Positions 39,909 to 47,661 of a DNA stretch of 64,000 nucleotides are shown here, in pieces (position 1 is the first letter of the stretch; every line of letters starts with the position of its first letter). The stretch is taken from contig CAVPPH010000001.1 in assembly GCA_963707275.1 (NCBI GenBank), positions 1,054,001-1,118,000 on the forward strand, given 5' to 3'. Both the position numbers and the translations under genes were made by a program. The stretch is from JACKBK01 sp963707275. GTDB taxonomy: Bacteria; Chloroflexota; Anaerolineae; JAAEKA01. The notes beneath the pieces were generated by a model. The model worked only from the letters and a program-made list of their open reading frames with translations. It made no database searches and had not been told where the DNA came from.

Positions 39909-40010
39909 GTCAAATCTACATACTGCGACCGCATAACCTGCGTACTTTCCCCGATGAGCGGGTGGGGCGAATCTGATATCCTTTGGGTGTGTTGGAAATC
40001 TAACCGGTAC

Positions 40011-40069
40011 CCTCCCGGAGGCTTGGCGGCTGATGGTGTGCCACGGGCCAACTTACCGCCTGCGGGAGG
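40011..40069. repeat. Palindromic intergenic repeat, copy 2
   Basis: CCTCCCGGAGGC pairs imperfectly with GCCTGCGGGAGG around about 35 bases. Related to the copy at 35294-35352. It lies just upstream of the BBE-like gene, ending about 33 bases before its ATG. Confidence 0.6.
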
Positions 40070-40102
40070 ATGATACACTCATATCCTGAAGGAGATAGCA
40101 CG

Positions 40103-41500
40103 ATGGCAACCAAAACTGTTATTGAAAACGAACTGCGCAACGGCGCGGCGTTGGCGGAATTTGAGTCAACATTTCGCGGTCAGGTGATCCGCCCTGCGGA
40201 TGCAACCTACGACCAGGCACGCACGGTCTGGAACGGCGCGGTGGACAAGCGCCCGGCGCTCATCGCCCGCTGCGCTGATGGACGGGATGTTGCGGCAGCG
40301 GTGCGTCTGGCACGCCAGGAGGGCTGGCCGGTGGCGATCCGCAGCGGCGGCCACAGCGGCAACGGTCTGTCGCTGGTCGACGACGGCCTGGTGATCGACC
40401 TGTCGCAGATGAAAGGCGTCTCGGTTGACGTCGAGCGTCGTGTGGCGCGTGTCGAGCCGGGCTTGAAGCTGGGCGAGCTGGTGCAGGCGCTGGAGCCGTA
40501 CGGCCTGATCACGCCGACCGGCACATGCTCCGGCAACGGACTGGGCGGTGCAACGCTGGGCGGCGGCATCGGCTGGCTGATGGGCAAATACGGCCTGATC
40601 ATCGACAACGTGCTGGCCTTCGAGATGGTCACCGCTGAAGGTGAGTTGGTGCGGACCAGCGCCACGGAGCGGCCTGACCTGTTCTGGGGACTGCGCGGCG
40701 GCGGCGGCAACTTCGGCATCGTCACCGCCTTCGAGCTGCGCCTCTATCCGATGGATCAGGTGCTGGTGGGGACGTTCATCTATCCCTTCGCGCAGGCAAA
40801 GCAGGCCATGCGGCTCTACCGCGACGTGACCGCGGCGGCGCCGGACGACCTGGCTGTGATGGCGGTGATCACCAGCATGCCGGAGATCGGCCCGGCCGTG
40901 GCGCTCTTCGCCTGCTACAGCGGCGACGACTTCGCCCAGGGCGAGCAACAGTTGGATGTTTTTCGCCAGGCCGAGCCGCTGGTCGCGGTGGTTCAGCCGA
41001 TGCCATACGCCGGCCTGCTGGCGATGATGGACCCGGCTGCCCCCGATGGACGCCACTACCACGACGCTGCCTACAGCGTACGTGCGTTCAGCGATGAGGC
41101 TATCGACACGCTGGTAAAGTGGGTCAAGCAGCGTGTGTCGCCCATGTCGGCCGTGATTATCCAGCACATTCACGGCGCGGCCAGCCGCGTGCCAGCGGCT
41201 GAGACCTCCTTTGCGCTGCGTTTTGACCACTACGCTGTGCTGCACTCCAGCGCCTGGGAGAGCGGCCCGGCCGAGCCGCATGTGCGCTGGGCCGAGGAGA
41301 GCCGCGCCGCGATGGCGCCATTCGCCAGCCAGGGCACCTACGTCAACTTCCTGGGTGATGAGGGCGAAGCAGCCGTGCGTGTCAGCTACGGCGCCAACTA
41401 TCGTCGCCTCGTCGAACTGAAGAACAAGTACGATCCCGCCAACTTCTTCAGCCGCAACCAGAACATCAAACCTACGGTTGACAGCAGCCGCGGGCTGTAG
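40103..41500 (+). CDS. FAD-binding oxidoreductase, berberine-bridge-enzyme type
   Basis: 466 residues of the PCMH/BBE flavoenzyme family (sugar, alcohol or alkaloid oxidases). The FAD domain contains PVAIRSGGHSGNGLS, whose His can carry FAD covalently, and TPTGTCSGNGLGGATLGGGIGWLMGKYG, whose Cys matches the second attachment site, so bicovalent FAD is likely. WGLRGGGGNFGIVTAFELRLYP follows, and the C-terminal BBE motif is KNKYDPANFFSRNQNI. AAGGAG lies 8 bases before ATG 40103. No Tat or Sec signal is seen, so it is probably cytoplasmic. The secreted-protein gene follows after 10 bases; the pair may be one operon. Substrate unknown. Confidence 0.88.
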   Translation: MATKTVIENELRNGAALAEFESTFRGQVIRPADATYDQARTVWNGAVDKRPALIARCADGRDVAAAVRLARQEGWPVAIRSGGHSGNGLSLVDDGLVIDLSQMKGVSVDVERRVARVEPGLKLGELVQALEPYGLITPTGTCSGNGLGGATLGGGIGWLMGKYGLIIDNVLAFEMVTAEGELVRTSATERPDLFWGLRGGGGNFGIVTAFELRLYPMDQVLVGTFIYPFAQAKQAMRLYRDVTAAAPDDLAVMAVITSMPEIGPAVALFACYSGDDFAQGEQQLDVFRQAEPLVAVVQPMPYAGLLAMMDPAAPDGRHYHDAAYSVRAFSDEAIDTLVKWVKQRVSPMSAVIIQHIHGAASRVPAAETSFALRFDHYAVLHSSAWESGPAEPHVRWAEESRAAMAPFASQGTYVNFLGDEGEAAVRVSYGANYRRLVELKNKYDPANFFSRNQNIKPTVDSSRGL

Positions 41501-41510
41501 TGAGGAAGCT

Positions 41511-43679
41511 ATGAAAGAGAAACTGTTACGCTGCGTGTTCATACTGGGTCTGCTGGCAGCGGCGTTGCGTGGTCCGGCGCCGTCAGCCCAGGCTCAGCCG
41601 CCTGGCCCGAAGCGCATGTTCATGCCTGTCGTGCAGTCAGGCTGGTCGCAGGTGTTGCTGCCAATCACCATCGTTCCGCATGGGACGCCGGTCAACTCGC
41701 AGGAGCACTTCGAGCAACTGCGCCGGCGCAGCATCTTCGCCACGTTCTATGCGCCCAACACGGCCCAGGCCATGACCACCATGGAGAACCGGGAGGGCCA
41801 CGTACGCCAGGCGTTGCTGGACTTGCAGGGCGCCGGCAGCGTGAGCTTGCCGCCCGTTACAGTCAATGGCGTTACCCACAATAACAGCGGTACCATCGAA
41901 GGAATCACCAGCGACACCTTCGAAGAGATCAACAGCGGCGGCAGCTATGGCATAGAGATCAACACCGATACCACGCTGCCAGGCGGTGACACGGTCAGCT
42001 TCAAGGATAGCTTCTCAGGCGAGTTTGGTATCTGCCCCGACGCCGCCGGTGTGTTCGAGGGCACGGTCAGCGGCGAGACGCTCATGACCGGCAGCCAGGT
42101 CGATGGCAACGTGCGCACCGTCTTTCGTTACCAGGAGACCCTGGAGGCGACTGTCACGGCGCACGTCGCCATGAGCGCCCGGATCACACACTACGACATC
42201 GACGGCACGGTCGTCGTCGAGACCAGCATCCAGGAACGGCGAGCCGACACCGGCCAGTTGATCAGCAACGCTACCGAGGTGTTCCGCAGCCGGCTGACCG
42301 GCAGCCATCTCGACCCGCACTCGGACAACCTGGGCGCGTCCCAGTTGTCGTGGCAGGTCTGGGGGCCGGGCGGCGCAGTGCCTGGCGGGCTGACCGGCGG
42401 CGTGCTGCGGGCCGAGGTGTCCGAGGCGATCCTGGAACTGAGCGCCAAGGCGGTGGGCATCGCCGACGCCTATCTGCTGGAGGCGGAAACCGGCTGGTAC
42501 GACGAAGGAAAATGTGTCGAGCTGACCTTCGATCCCGGTCACATGGGCCTGGAGCCGGCGACCAGCGGGACCATGGCGGTGGCGTTGAAGGGCAAGGACG
42601 ACCACAACGAAGTGGCTGCCAATATGACTGTTTCGATCAATGGTGGCGCCAGCGTCAGTCCGGGCAACGCAACCAGCGCGCCCGGATCACCTGCGCAGTT
42701 GTCGATTACAGCGCCCGGGCAGCCATGGAAGAACCAGAACAATCCGGTGCTAACCGTCGACGCCACGTCACGCCGCGGCCGGGCCGTCGATCGTACCTGG
42801 GTCGAGATGGAGAAGGCGCTGCTGGAGGTCAATCTGCACGGCGGGCAGCAGGCCAGCTATACGGTGGATGAGAACTTCACCGACATCCTGTTCACCGACG
42901 ACCATGTCCGTTCGGTCATCGTGACCAACCCGTATCCGGCCAACGTTGCCACGGTGTCTGCCTTCCTGCATTACATGCCGGAGATTGGCAACGACATCTA
43001 CGTCGATGAGAACTGGACCGGCCGGCAGGCAAGAACTTTCTGCCGTGACCTGCGGGCCGAACGCATCGCCGACATCGAGCTGTGGGTGCAGTTCGCGCCG
43101 GGCGTCACGCCCGATCCCGCGGTGCGGCCGAAGGTGATCGTAACCAACATCGGCTGCTGGCGCTGGCAGGGCACGGCGACCGTCATGTCTTTGGAGCGCC
43201 CGTATGCCGGAGTCGACATCTCGGACCAAACCAGCGCGACGGTGACGTTCGAACGCACGCGGCTGGTCGAGATCAACGCGCCCTTCCAGCCTGAGTTCTA
43301 CCGGCCGGTCAGCGGTTCGGTAACCTGGCAAAGTTCGGGTACTATCAACGACTGCACCTATAACGCCGGGCCGGCAACCGCGCAGATCCTGCCCGAAGAT
43401 GGCACGCTGGCGATCTACAACTACCTGACCCAGGGACCCGAACAGCGGACCTACTCAGGCAGCGCTGAGACCGAGATCCACACCACTGAGGTGATGGCAT
43501 GCCCAACCGGCACCACTACCGGCCCGGCGGACGTGTTCCGGTCGTGGCTGTCACCGCCGGCCGAGGATGTGCCCGAGGTCGAGCCTTCCGGCGACGTGAT
43601 CTACTACACCTACGAGGAGATCGGCGGCGGCATCTCCACAACCTACGAATGGGAGTTCGTGGCCCTGCGCCAGCCGTAG
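41511..43679 (+). CDS. Large secreted protein of unknown function
   Basis: 722 residues. MKEKLLRCVFILGLLAAALRGPAPSAQA is a signal peptide; GAGG lies 6 bases before ATG 41511. The mature part is beta-rich and contains no motif I recognise. It has Thr/Gly-rich stretches, a central AVALKGKDDHNEVAANMTVSINGGASVSPG segment that looks like an Ig-like or invasin-type domain (about residues 360-440), and several paired cysteines. There is no membrane anchor at the C-terminus. It sits 10 bases behind the BBE-like flavoenzyme gene and is followed by a strong hairpin. Role unknown. Confidence 0.7.
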   Translation: MKEKLLRCVFILGLLAAALRGPAPSAQAQPPGPKRMFMPVVQSGWSQVLLPITIVPHGTPVNSQEHFEQLRRRSIFATFYAPNTAQAMTTMENREGHVRQALLDLQGAGSVSLPPVTVNGVTHNNSGTIEGITSDTFEEINSGGSYGIEINTDTTLPGGDTVSFKDSFSGEFGICPDAAGVFEGTVSGETLMTGSQVDGNVRTVFRYQETLEATVTAHVAMSARITHYDIDGTVVVETSIQERRADTGQLISNATEVFRSRLTGSHLDPHSDNLGASQLSWQVWGPGGAVPGGLTGGVLRAEVSEAILELSAKAVGIADAYLLEAETGWYDEGKCVELTFDPGHMGLEPATSGTMAVALKGKDDHNEVAANMTVSINGGASVSPGNATSAPGSPAQLSITAPGQPWKNQNNPVLTVDATSRRGRAVDRTWVEMEKALLEVNLHGGQQASYTVDENFTDILFTDDHVRSVIVTNPYPANVATVSAFLHYMPEIGNDIYVDENWTGRQARTFCRDLRAERIADIELWVQFAPGVTPDPAVRPKVIVTNIGCWRWQGTATVMSLERPYAGVDISDQTSATVTFERTRLVEINAPFQPEFYRPVSGSVTWQSSGTINDCTYNAGPATAQILPEDGTLAIYNYLTQGPEQRTYSGSAETEIHTTEVMACPTGTTTGPADVFRSWLSPPAEDVPEVEPSGDVIYYTYEEIGGGISTTYEWEFVALRQP

Positions 43680-43708
43680 GCCAGTGGGTTGGCTGTGTCG
43701 GGACACTT

Positions 43709-43768
43709 GCGAGCCCTTCGGTTTTCGTACGCTGACCACGATCAGCAGTTGGAAACCGGAGGGCTCGC
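43709..43768. terminator. Terminator-like inverted repeat
   Basis: GCGAGCCCTTCGGTTT (43709-43724) pairs with GAAACCGGAGGGCTCGC (43752-43768), loop about 27 bases. It lies just behind the secreted-protein gene. Confidence 0.65.
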
Positions 43769-43822
43769 AGTAATTGCGGAATCGGGCGCGGGAAACGGGA
43801 ACCGCCTTACGTTTAATATGAT

Positions 43823-43867
43823 CGTAGCATTGTTCGTAACGATTAGCGGACGATACGGTGGTATGAT
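43823..43867 (+). promoter_or_regulatory. Heptamer-repeat promoter D
   Basis: CGTAGCA at 43823 (degenerate), CGTAACG at 43835, GCGGACG at 43846, 9 bases, -10 TATGAT at 43862-43867. An ATG at 43875 would be leaderless; the lipoprotein gene begins at 44034. Confidence 0.75.
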
Positions 43868-43874
43868 CCACGAC

Positions 43875-43973
43875 ATGAACGCAGAATCGCAGAGGCCGTG
43901 CCTGTCAAACACTGTGGAAATCCGCCGTAGTCCGGGCGTGGTGCGCGCTGAGCGTGTTGGTTGCGCTGACTGA
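43875..43973 (+). CDS. Possible 32-codon leaderless ORF
   Basis: ATG 43875 lies 7 bases after the -10 of promoter D, the same geometry as paralog 5. It encodes a small basic peptide (MNAESQRPCLSNTVEIRR...) with no recognised motif, and ends 60 bases before the lipoprotein gene. It could be a leader peptide or meaningless. Only the promoter geometry supports it. Confidence 0.3.
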   Translation: MNAESQRPCLSNTVEIRRSPGVVRAERVGCAD

Positions 43974-44033
43974 CAGGATACTACTGGCGGGACGCGCCGG
44001 AGTGTCGATTTCTTGGACGTGGAGGAGTCATTC

Positions 44034-44588
44034 ATGAACTCAGAGTTTGTGTTACGCGGACTGCGCCATCGCCCCACTTTCGCAACGGTTATGGGCGTGT
44101 GCTTGTCTTTGTTTGTTACTTCACTTGCAGCGTGTGGATCGCTGGCCGGCCCTGCCTGGAGCAATTCAGCCGGCGGACAGCCCACGCTGACAGGTGAATG
44201 GGTCGGAGAGATGCCGCTGGCCGACGATTTGGGCGCAGTCCTCTACCTGCAACTCGAACGACCGCCGGACGACGATGGCGTCAATCTGGTCGGCGCAGCC
44301 CGCTATTGCATAGGCGACCAACAGGGTGAGTTCGAGGTCTGGGGAAACGCAGACACGGACGGGCAGGTCGATGATCTGCACTTGCGGCCCCCGGAGGATG
44401 CGCCGCTCTGGTTGCTGCACGACGTCAGCAGTCGCTGGGATGGCGACCGGTTGACGTTGGTCGGTACGTACAGCTACGACCCCACGCGCCAGCATATCGC
44501 TCGTTCCGATCAACCCGAACCGCCGCTGGTGCTGGAACTGCAGCGGAGCGACGAAGCAACCTTTGAAGGCCAATGTTCTGGCGGCTAG
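44034..44588 (+). CDS. Lipoprotein of unknown function
   Basis: 184 residues. A basic N-terminus and a hydrophobic stretch (FATVMGVCLSLFVTSLAAC) end in the lipobox LAAC, so the protein is probably anchored outside the membrane. The mature part is one small beta-rich domain (LTGEWVGEMPLADDLGAVLYLQLE; GDRLTLVGTYSYDP; LVLELQRS), similar in style to lipocalin-like or copper-resistance-type barrels; no firm family. GGAGG lies about 9 bases before ATG 44034. Probably transcribed from promoter D. The P450 gene follows with its own promoter of the same type. Confidence 0.7.
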   Translation: MNSEFVLRGLRHRPTFATVMGVCLSLFVTSLAACGSLAGPAWSNSAGGQPTLTGEWVGEMPLADDLGAVLYLQLERPPDDDGVNLVGAARYCIGDQQGEFEVWGNADTDGQVDDLHLRPPEDAPLWLLHDVSSRWDGDRLTLVGTYSYDPTRQHIARSDQPEPPLVLELQRSDEATFEGQCSGG

Positions 44589-44617
44589 CTGTCCAGCAAG
44601 AGCCATTTGCCTGCAAT

Positions 44618-44662
44618 CGCAACGCTTTTCGTAACGATTAGCGTACGGCTGCGTGGCATAGT
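44618..44662 (+). promoter_or_regulatory. Heptamer-repeat promoter E (P450 gene)
   Basis: CGCAACG at 44618, CGTAACG at 44630, GCGTACG at 44641 (spacings 12 and 11), 9 bases, -10 CATAGT at 44657-44662. The P450 ATG is 19 bases further on and has its own RBS. Confidence 0.65.
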
Positions 44663-44681
44663 GAGGTCAAGGAGATACGCT

Positions 44682-46070
44682 ATGGCTGCAACAACTCAAA
44701 AAACACGACGAGCTGCGCCAGCCGCGGCCCGTGAGATAGTCGGCCCGACCGGTGCGCCGCTGGTGGGTAATACCCTGCAACTCCAGCGCGATCCGCTGGG
44801 CTTCATCATGCGCGTCGCGGCCGAATATGGCGATGTGGCGCGCTATCGGCTGGGCAACGTCATCTTCAATCAGATCAGTCACCCTGACGGCGCGCAGCGC
44901 ATTCTGCAGGACAATCACCACAACTATCTCAAGGGCGACATGTTCGACATCATCCGCCAACTGGCCGGCGACGGCCTGTTCACCAGCGAGGGTGATCTGT
45001 GGCTGCGCCAGCGGCGGTTAATGCAGCCGGCCTTTCATCGCCGCCGCATCGCCGGTTTTGGCGACGTGATGACGGCGCGTACGCTGGACATGCTGGCACG
45101 TTGGGATCAGCGCGCGGACACCAGCCAGCCGCTGGATGTCGCCGAGGAGATGACCACCCTGACCATGGCCATCATCAGCGAGACTATGTTCGGCGCGCGG
45201 CTGGACGCCGACACGCATGCCGTCAGCCAGGCGATCACGCTGCTGCTGGCCGACATCAACTTCCGTTTCCAGTTGCCGTTCTATCCGTCGCTGCGCTGGC
45301 CGACGCTGCGCAACCGGCGCACACTGGCCGCCATGCGCACCGTGGACGACGTCGTGCTGGGGATCATCGAGCAGCGGCGCAGCAGCGGCGAGCAGCGGGA
45401 TGATCTCTTGGGTATGCTGATGGAAATGGTTGACGAGGAGACCGGCCAGGGGATGAGCGACAAGCAATTGCGCGACGAGGTGGTTACGATCTTCGTCGCC
45501 GGCCACGAGACGACCGCCGTGGCGTTGACGTGGGCGTTCTACCTGTTGTCGCAGAACCCTGAGGCAGAAGCCGAGCTGCACACCGAACTGGATGAGGTGC
45601 TGGCAGGTCGCGCGCCCGGCGCGGCTGACGTGCCCAACCTGCGCTACACCCGCATGGTTGTCGACGAGACGCTGCGGCTCTACCCGCCAGCCTGGATCAC
45701 CAACCGCGAGGCGGTGGCCGAGGACGTGGTGTGCGGCTACCGCATCCCGGCCGGCGCGGTGGTGGCGATCAGCCCTTACGTGATCCATCACTCGCCAGCG
45801 TGGTGGCCTGATCCGGAGCGCTTTAACCCGCAGCGCTTCGATCCCGACACGCCACATGACCGGCCGCGCTTCGCCTACATGCCCTTTGGCGGCGGGCCGC
45901 ACCAGTGCATTGGCAATACCTTTGCGTTGATGGAGGCGACGCTGCTTCTGGCGACGATGGCGCAGCGCTACCGGCTGCGGCTGCCTGCCGGCGCGGTTGT
46001 CAAGCCGCAGCCGCAGACTACGCTACGGCCGGCCGGCGGGCTGCCGATGTTGGCTGAGAGGCGACGTTGA
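44682..46070 (+). CDS. Cytochrome P450
   Basis: A 462-residue soluble P450 monooxygenase. I-helix oxygen motif AGHETTAVALTW, K-helix ExxR in DETLRLYPP, the PERF-like segment DPERFNPQRFDP, and heme loop FGGGPHQCIGNTFALMEA with Cys near residue 410. No membrane anchor. The family resembles CYP102/CYP4-like heme domains, but the substrate cannot be told. AAGGAG precedes ATG 44682 by 7 bases, which decides against the 25 upstream codons. No ferredoxin or reductase gene is adjacent; the globin-Rieske protein 12 kb away is the nearest obvious electron carrier, a loose thought only. Promoter E ties it to the sensor regulon. Confidence 0.93.
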   Translation: MAATTQKTRRAAPAAAREIVGPTGAPLVGNTLQLQRDPLGFIMRVAAEYGDVARYRLGNVIFNQISHPDGAQRILQDNHHNYLKGDMFDIIRQLAGDGLFTSEGDLWLRQRRLMQPAFHRRRIAGFGDVMTARTLDMLARWDQRADTSQPLDVAEEMTTLTMAIISETMFGARLDADTHAVSQAITLLLADINFRFQLPFYPSLRWPTLRNRRTLAAMRTVDDVVLGIIEQRRSSGEQRDDLLGMLMEMVDEETGQGMSDKQLRDEVVTIFVAGHETTAVALTWAFYLLSQNPEAEAELHTELDEVLAGRAPGAADVPNLRYTRMVVDETLRLYPPAWITNREAVAEDVVCGYRIPAGAVVAISPYVIHHSPAWWPDPERFNPQRFDPDTPHDRPRFAYMPFGGGPHQCIGNTFALMEATLLLATMAQRYRLRLPAGAVVKPQPQTTLRPAGGLPMLAERRR

Positions 46071-46111
46071 CCGGTCGTACGTAGTGAGCTTGGCTTCGGT
46101 CGGCCGGAAAC

Positions 46112-46180
46112 TGCCACGAATTACACGAATGGGGCGAATTTCCCCGATCTGATTTTGGGAAATTTGTTCAATTCGTGGCA
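46112..46180. repeat. Inverted repeat TGCCACGAATT / AATTCGTGGCA
   Basis: The 11-base arms at 46112-46122 and 46170-46180 flank AT-rich sequence. A half-copy (AATTCGTGGCA with AATTCG units) occurs at about 12140-12172 in another spacer. A dispersed repeat, possibly a terminator of the P450 gene. Confidence 0.6.
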
Positions 46181-46225
46181 AATGAGCGAGACTTCTGTGT
46201 CGGTGGAAACGAGGAAACAGGCGCA

Positions 46226-47302
46226 GTGTCGAACGAAGTGATGACCAGTGTTGATCAGATCACGGTGGGATGGCTCACGACCGCGCTGGCTGGCAGCGGT
46301 GCGTTGACTCGCGGCGCGGTCAGATCATTTGAGTTGGAGGCGGGGCATGGCAATTGGTCCACCAACGCCAAACTGATCGTGGACTACACGGACGATGCGC
46401 AGGGGGCACTTCCTCGGCGGCTGTTCCTGAAGATGGTCAGCACTGACCAGAACGACGAGTTCTTCGACGAGTCGGAGTTCACCTACTACGCCCGCGACTA
46501 CGTCGATGTGGCCGACGCGCCGCTTGTTCGATGCCACGATGCGGCATACTCCCAGGAACTGGGCCGCTATCACATTCTGCTGGATGACGTATCGGAAACC
46601 CACACGACGGCAGGAGAGAAAGCGCCGACGCTGGGGTATGGTCTGGCACTGGCGGAAGGGTTTGCCGTTCTGCACGCCCGCTGGTGGGGCGGCGAACGGC
46701 TGGCCGAAGCGGGAGCGTCGATGCACAGCGCCAGCCACATTCAAAGGTACGCCGCCATCGCGGAGCCAGGCGTCGCTCACATCGTCGGACGATTCGCTGA
46801 TCAACTGGAGCCGCACTGGCCGGACGCCATGCGCGATTTGTACGCCAGGCACCCGCAGGCCATGATTGCGCGCACCGCAGACAGCAACGGTTTCACGCTG
46901 ATTCACGGCGACCCCAACGAACACAACATCCTCGTGCCGCGCCTGGGCGATCGCCCGGTTTACCTGATCGACCGCCAACCGTTCGACTGGAGTTTGACCG
47001 TCTGGCTGGGGATCTACGATCTGACCTACGCCATGGTGCTGGACTGGCCGACTGAGACGCGGCGGCAATGCGAAATGCCCGTCCTGCGGCGCTATTACGC
47101 CACTCTGATCGAAAACGGCGTGCGCGATTATTCGTGGGGGCAATTGTTCGACGACTACAGGCTGTGCGTGCCGATGTGCGTCTATGTCGCAACCGAGTTT
47201 TGCCGCGGCGGCATCAACGAACGTTGGATCGACACCTGGCTGACGATGCTGCAGCGAGCGCTGACGGCCTGCGACGATCTGGATTGCAGCGCGCTGTGGT
47301 AG
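46226..47302 (+). CDS. APH/choline-kinase-like phosphotransferase
   Basis: About 358 residues of the aminoglycoside phosphotransferase / ecdysteroid-kinase-like fold. The catalytic loop is LIHGDPNEHNIL (HGDxxxxN) near residue 230, followed by VYLIDRQPFDWSLTVWLGIYDLTY in the Mg site region. An N-lobe with LFLKMVS provides the ATP-binding Lys. Most such bacterial genes act on unknown small alcohols or amines, so resistance should not be inferred. Start could be GTG 46226 (GAGGAAA upstream) or ATG 46241. It stands alone between the P450 gene and the relic of a sensor gene. Confidence 0.75.
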   Translation: MSNEVMTSVDQITVGWLTTALAGSGALTRGAVRSFELEAGHGNWSTNAKLIVDYTDDAQGALPRRLFLKMVSTDQNDEFFDESEFTYYARDYVDVADAPLVRCHDAAYSQELGRYHILLDDVSETHTTAGEKAPTLGYGLALAEGFAVLHARWWGGERLAEAGASMHSASHIQRYAAIAEPGVAHIVGRFADQLEPHWPDAMRDLYARHPQAMIARTADSNGFTLIHGDPNEHNILVPRLGDRPVYLIDRQPFDWSLTVWLGIYDLTYAMVLDWPTETRRQCEMPVLRRYYATLIENGVRDYSWGQLFDDYRLCVPMCVYVATEFCRGGINERWIDTWLTMLQRALTACDDLDCSALW

Positions 47303-47310
47303 GATAAAAC

Positions 47311-47382
47311 GAAACCGATCTGACGCGCTGACTGCTGAGTTGGTGCGGGTGGTTGCAGGGGACGATGCAGCCGGAGAGTGTA
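47311..47382 (+). pseudogene. Relic of a ninth sensor-module paralog (3' tail only)
   Basis: GAAACCGATCTG..GCGCTGACTGCTGAGTTGG..GACGATGCAGCCGGAGAGTG matches the conserved 3' end of the sensor genes base for base over most of its length. It would encode ETDL.ALTAELVRVV..TMQPESV, but the frame is broken at least twice and nothing upstream of it is conserved. It lies directly after the phosphotransferase gene, so a complete copy was probably lost or replaced here. Confidence 0.75.
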
Positions 47383-47546
47383 CGCAGGCCCGCTTCGCCG
47401 AACTTCACGTCGAGTGAGCGCTGAGACCCGCCTAAAGGCTCGACTCCGGTTTGCAAACGCTCATGTTTGGAATTGCTGTGTGTTTTGGCTGGCGCCAGAG
47501 CGGATTGGTAACGCGGATTCGCAGCAAACGCGCATATTCGCCAGTC

Positions 47547-47591
47547 CGTAACGATTCTCGTAACGTTTGCAGGACGATCAGGTGATATTCT
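47547..47591 (+). promoter_or_regulatory. Heptamer-repeat promoter F
   Basis: CGTAACG at 47547, CGTAACG at 47559, CAGGACG at 47570 (spacings 12 and 11), 9 bases, -10 TATTCT at 47586-47591. It drives the three-gene sensor operon beginning at 47662. Confidence 0.75.
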
Positions 47592-47661
47592 TGGGCAGAT
47601 ACCACAAACAGCTGAAGCGGTTCGTTAATCACTGTAGCAATCCGAGGTTCCATCGCCCGAT

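Noticed and set aside
40166..41542. 458-codon frame antisense to the BBE-like oxidoreductase
   Set aside because: Shadow frame with no RBS and no motif; the sense protein is a textbook FAD/BBE enzyme.
46226..47302. Aminoglycoside-resistance gene
   Set aside because: Only the general kinase fold is shared; the sequence is not close to any resistance enzyme I can recall, and such genes are common housekeeping kinases.
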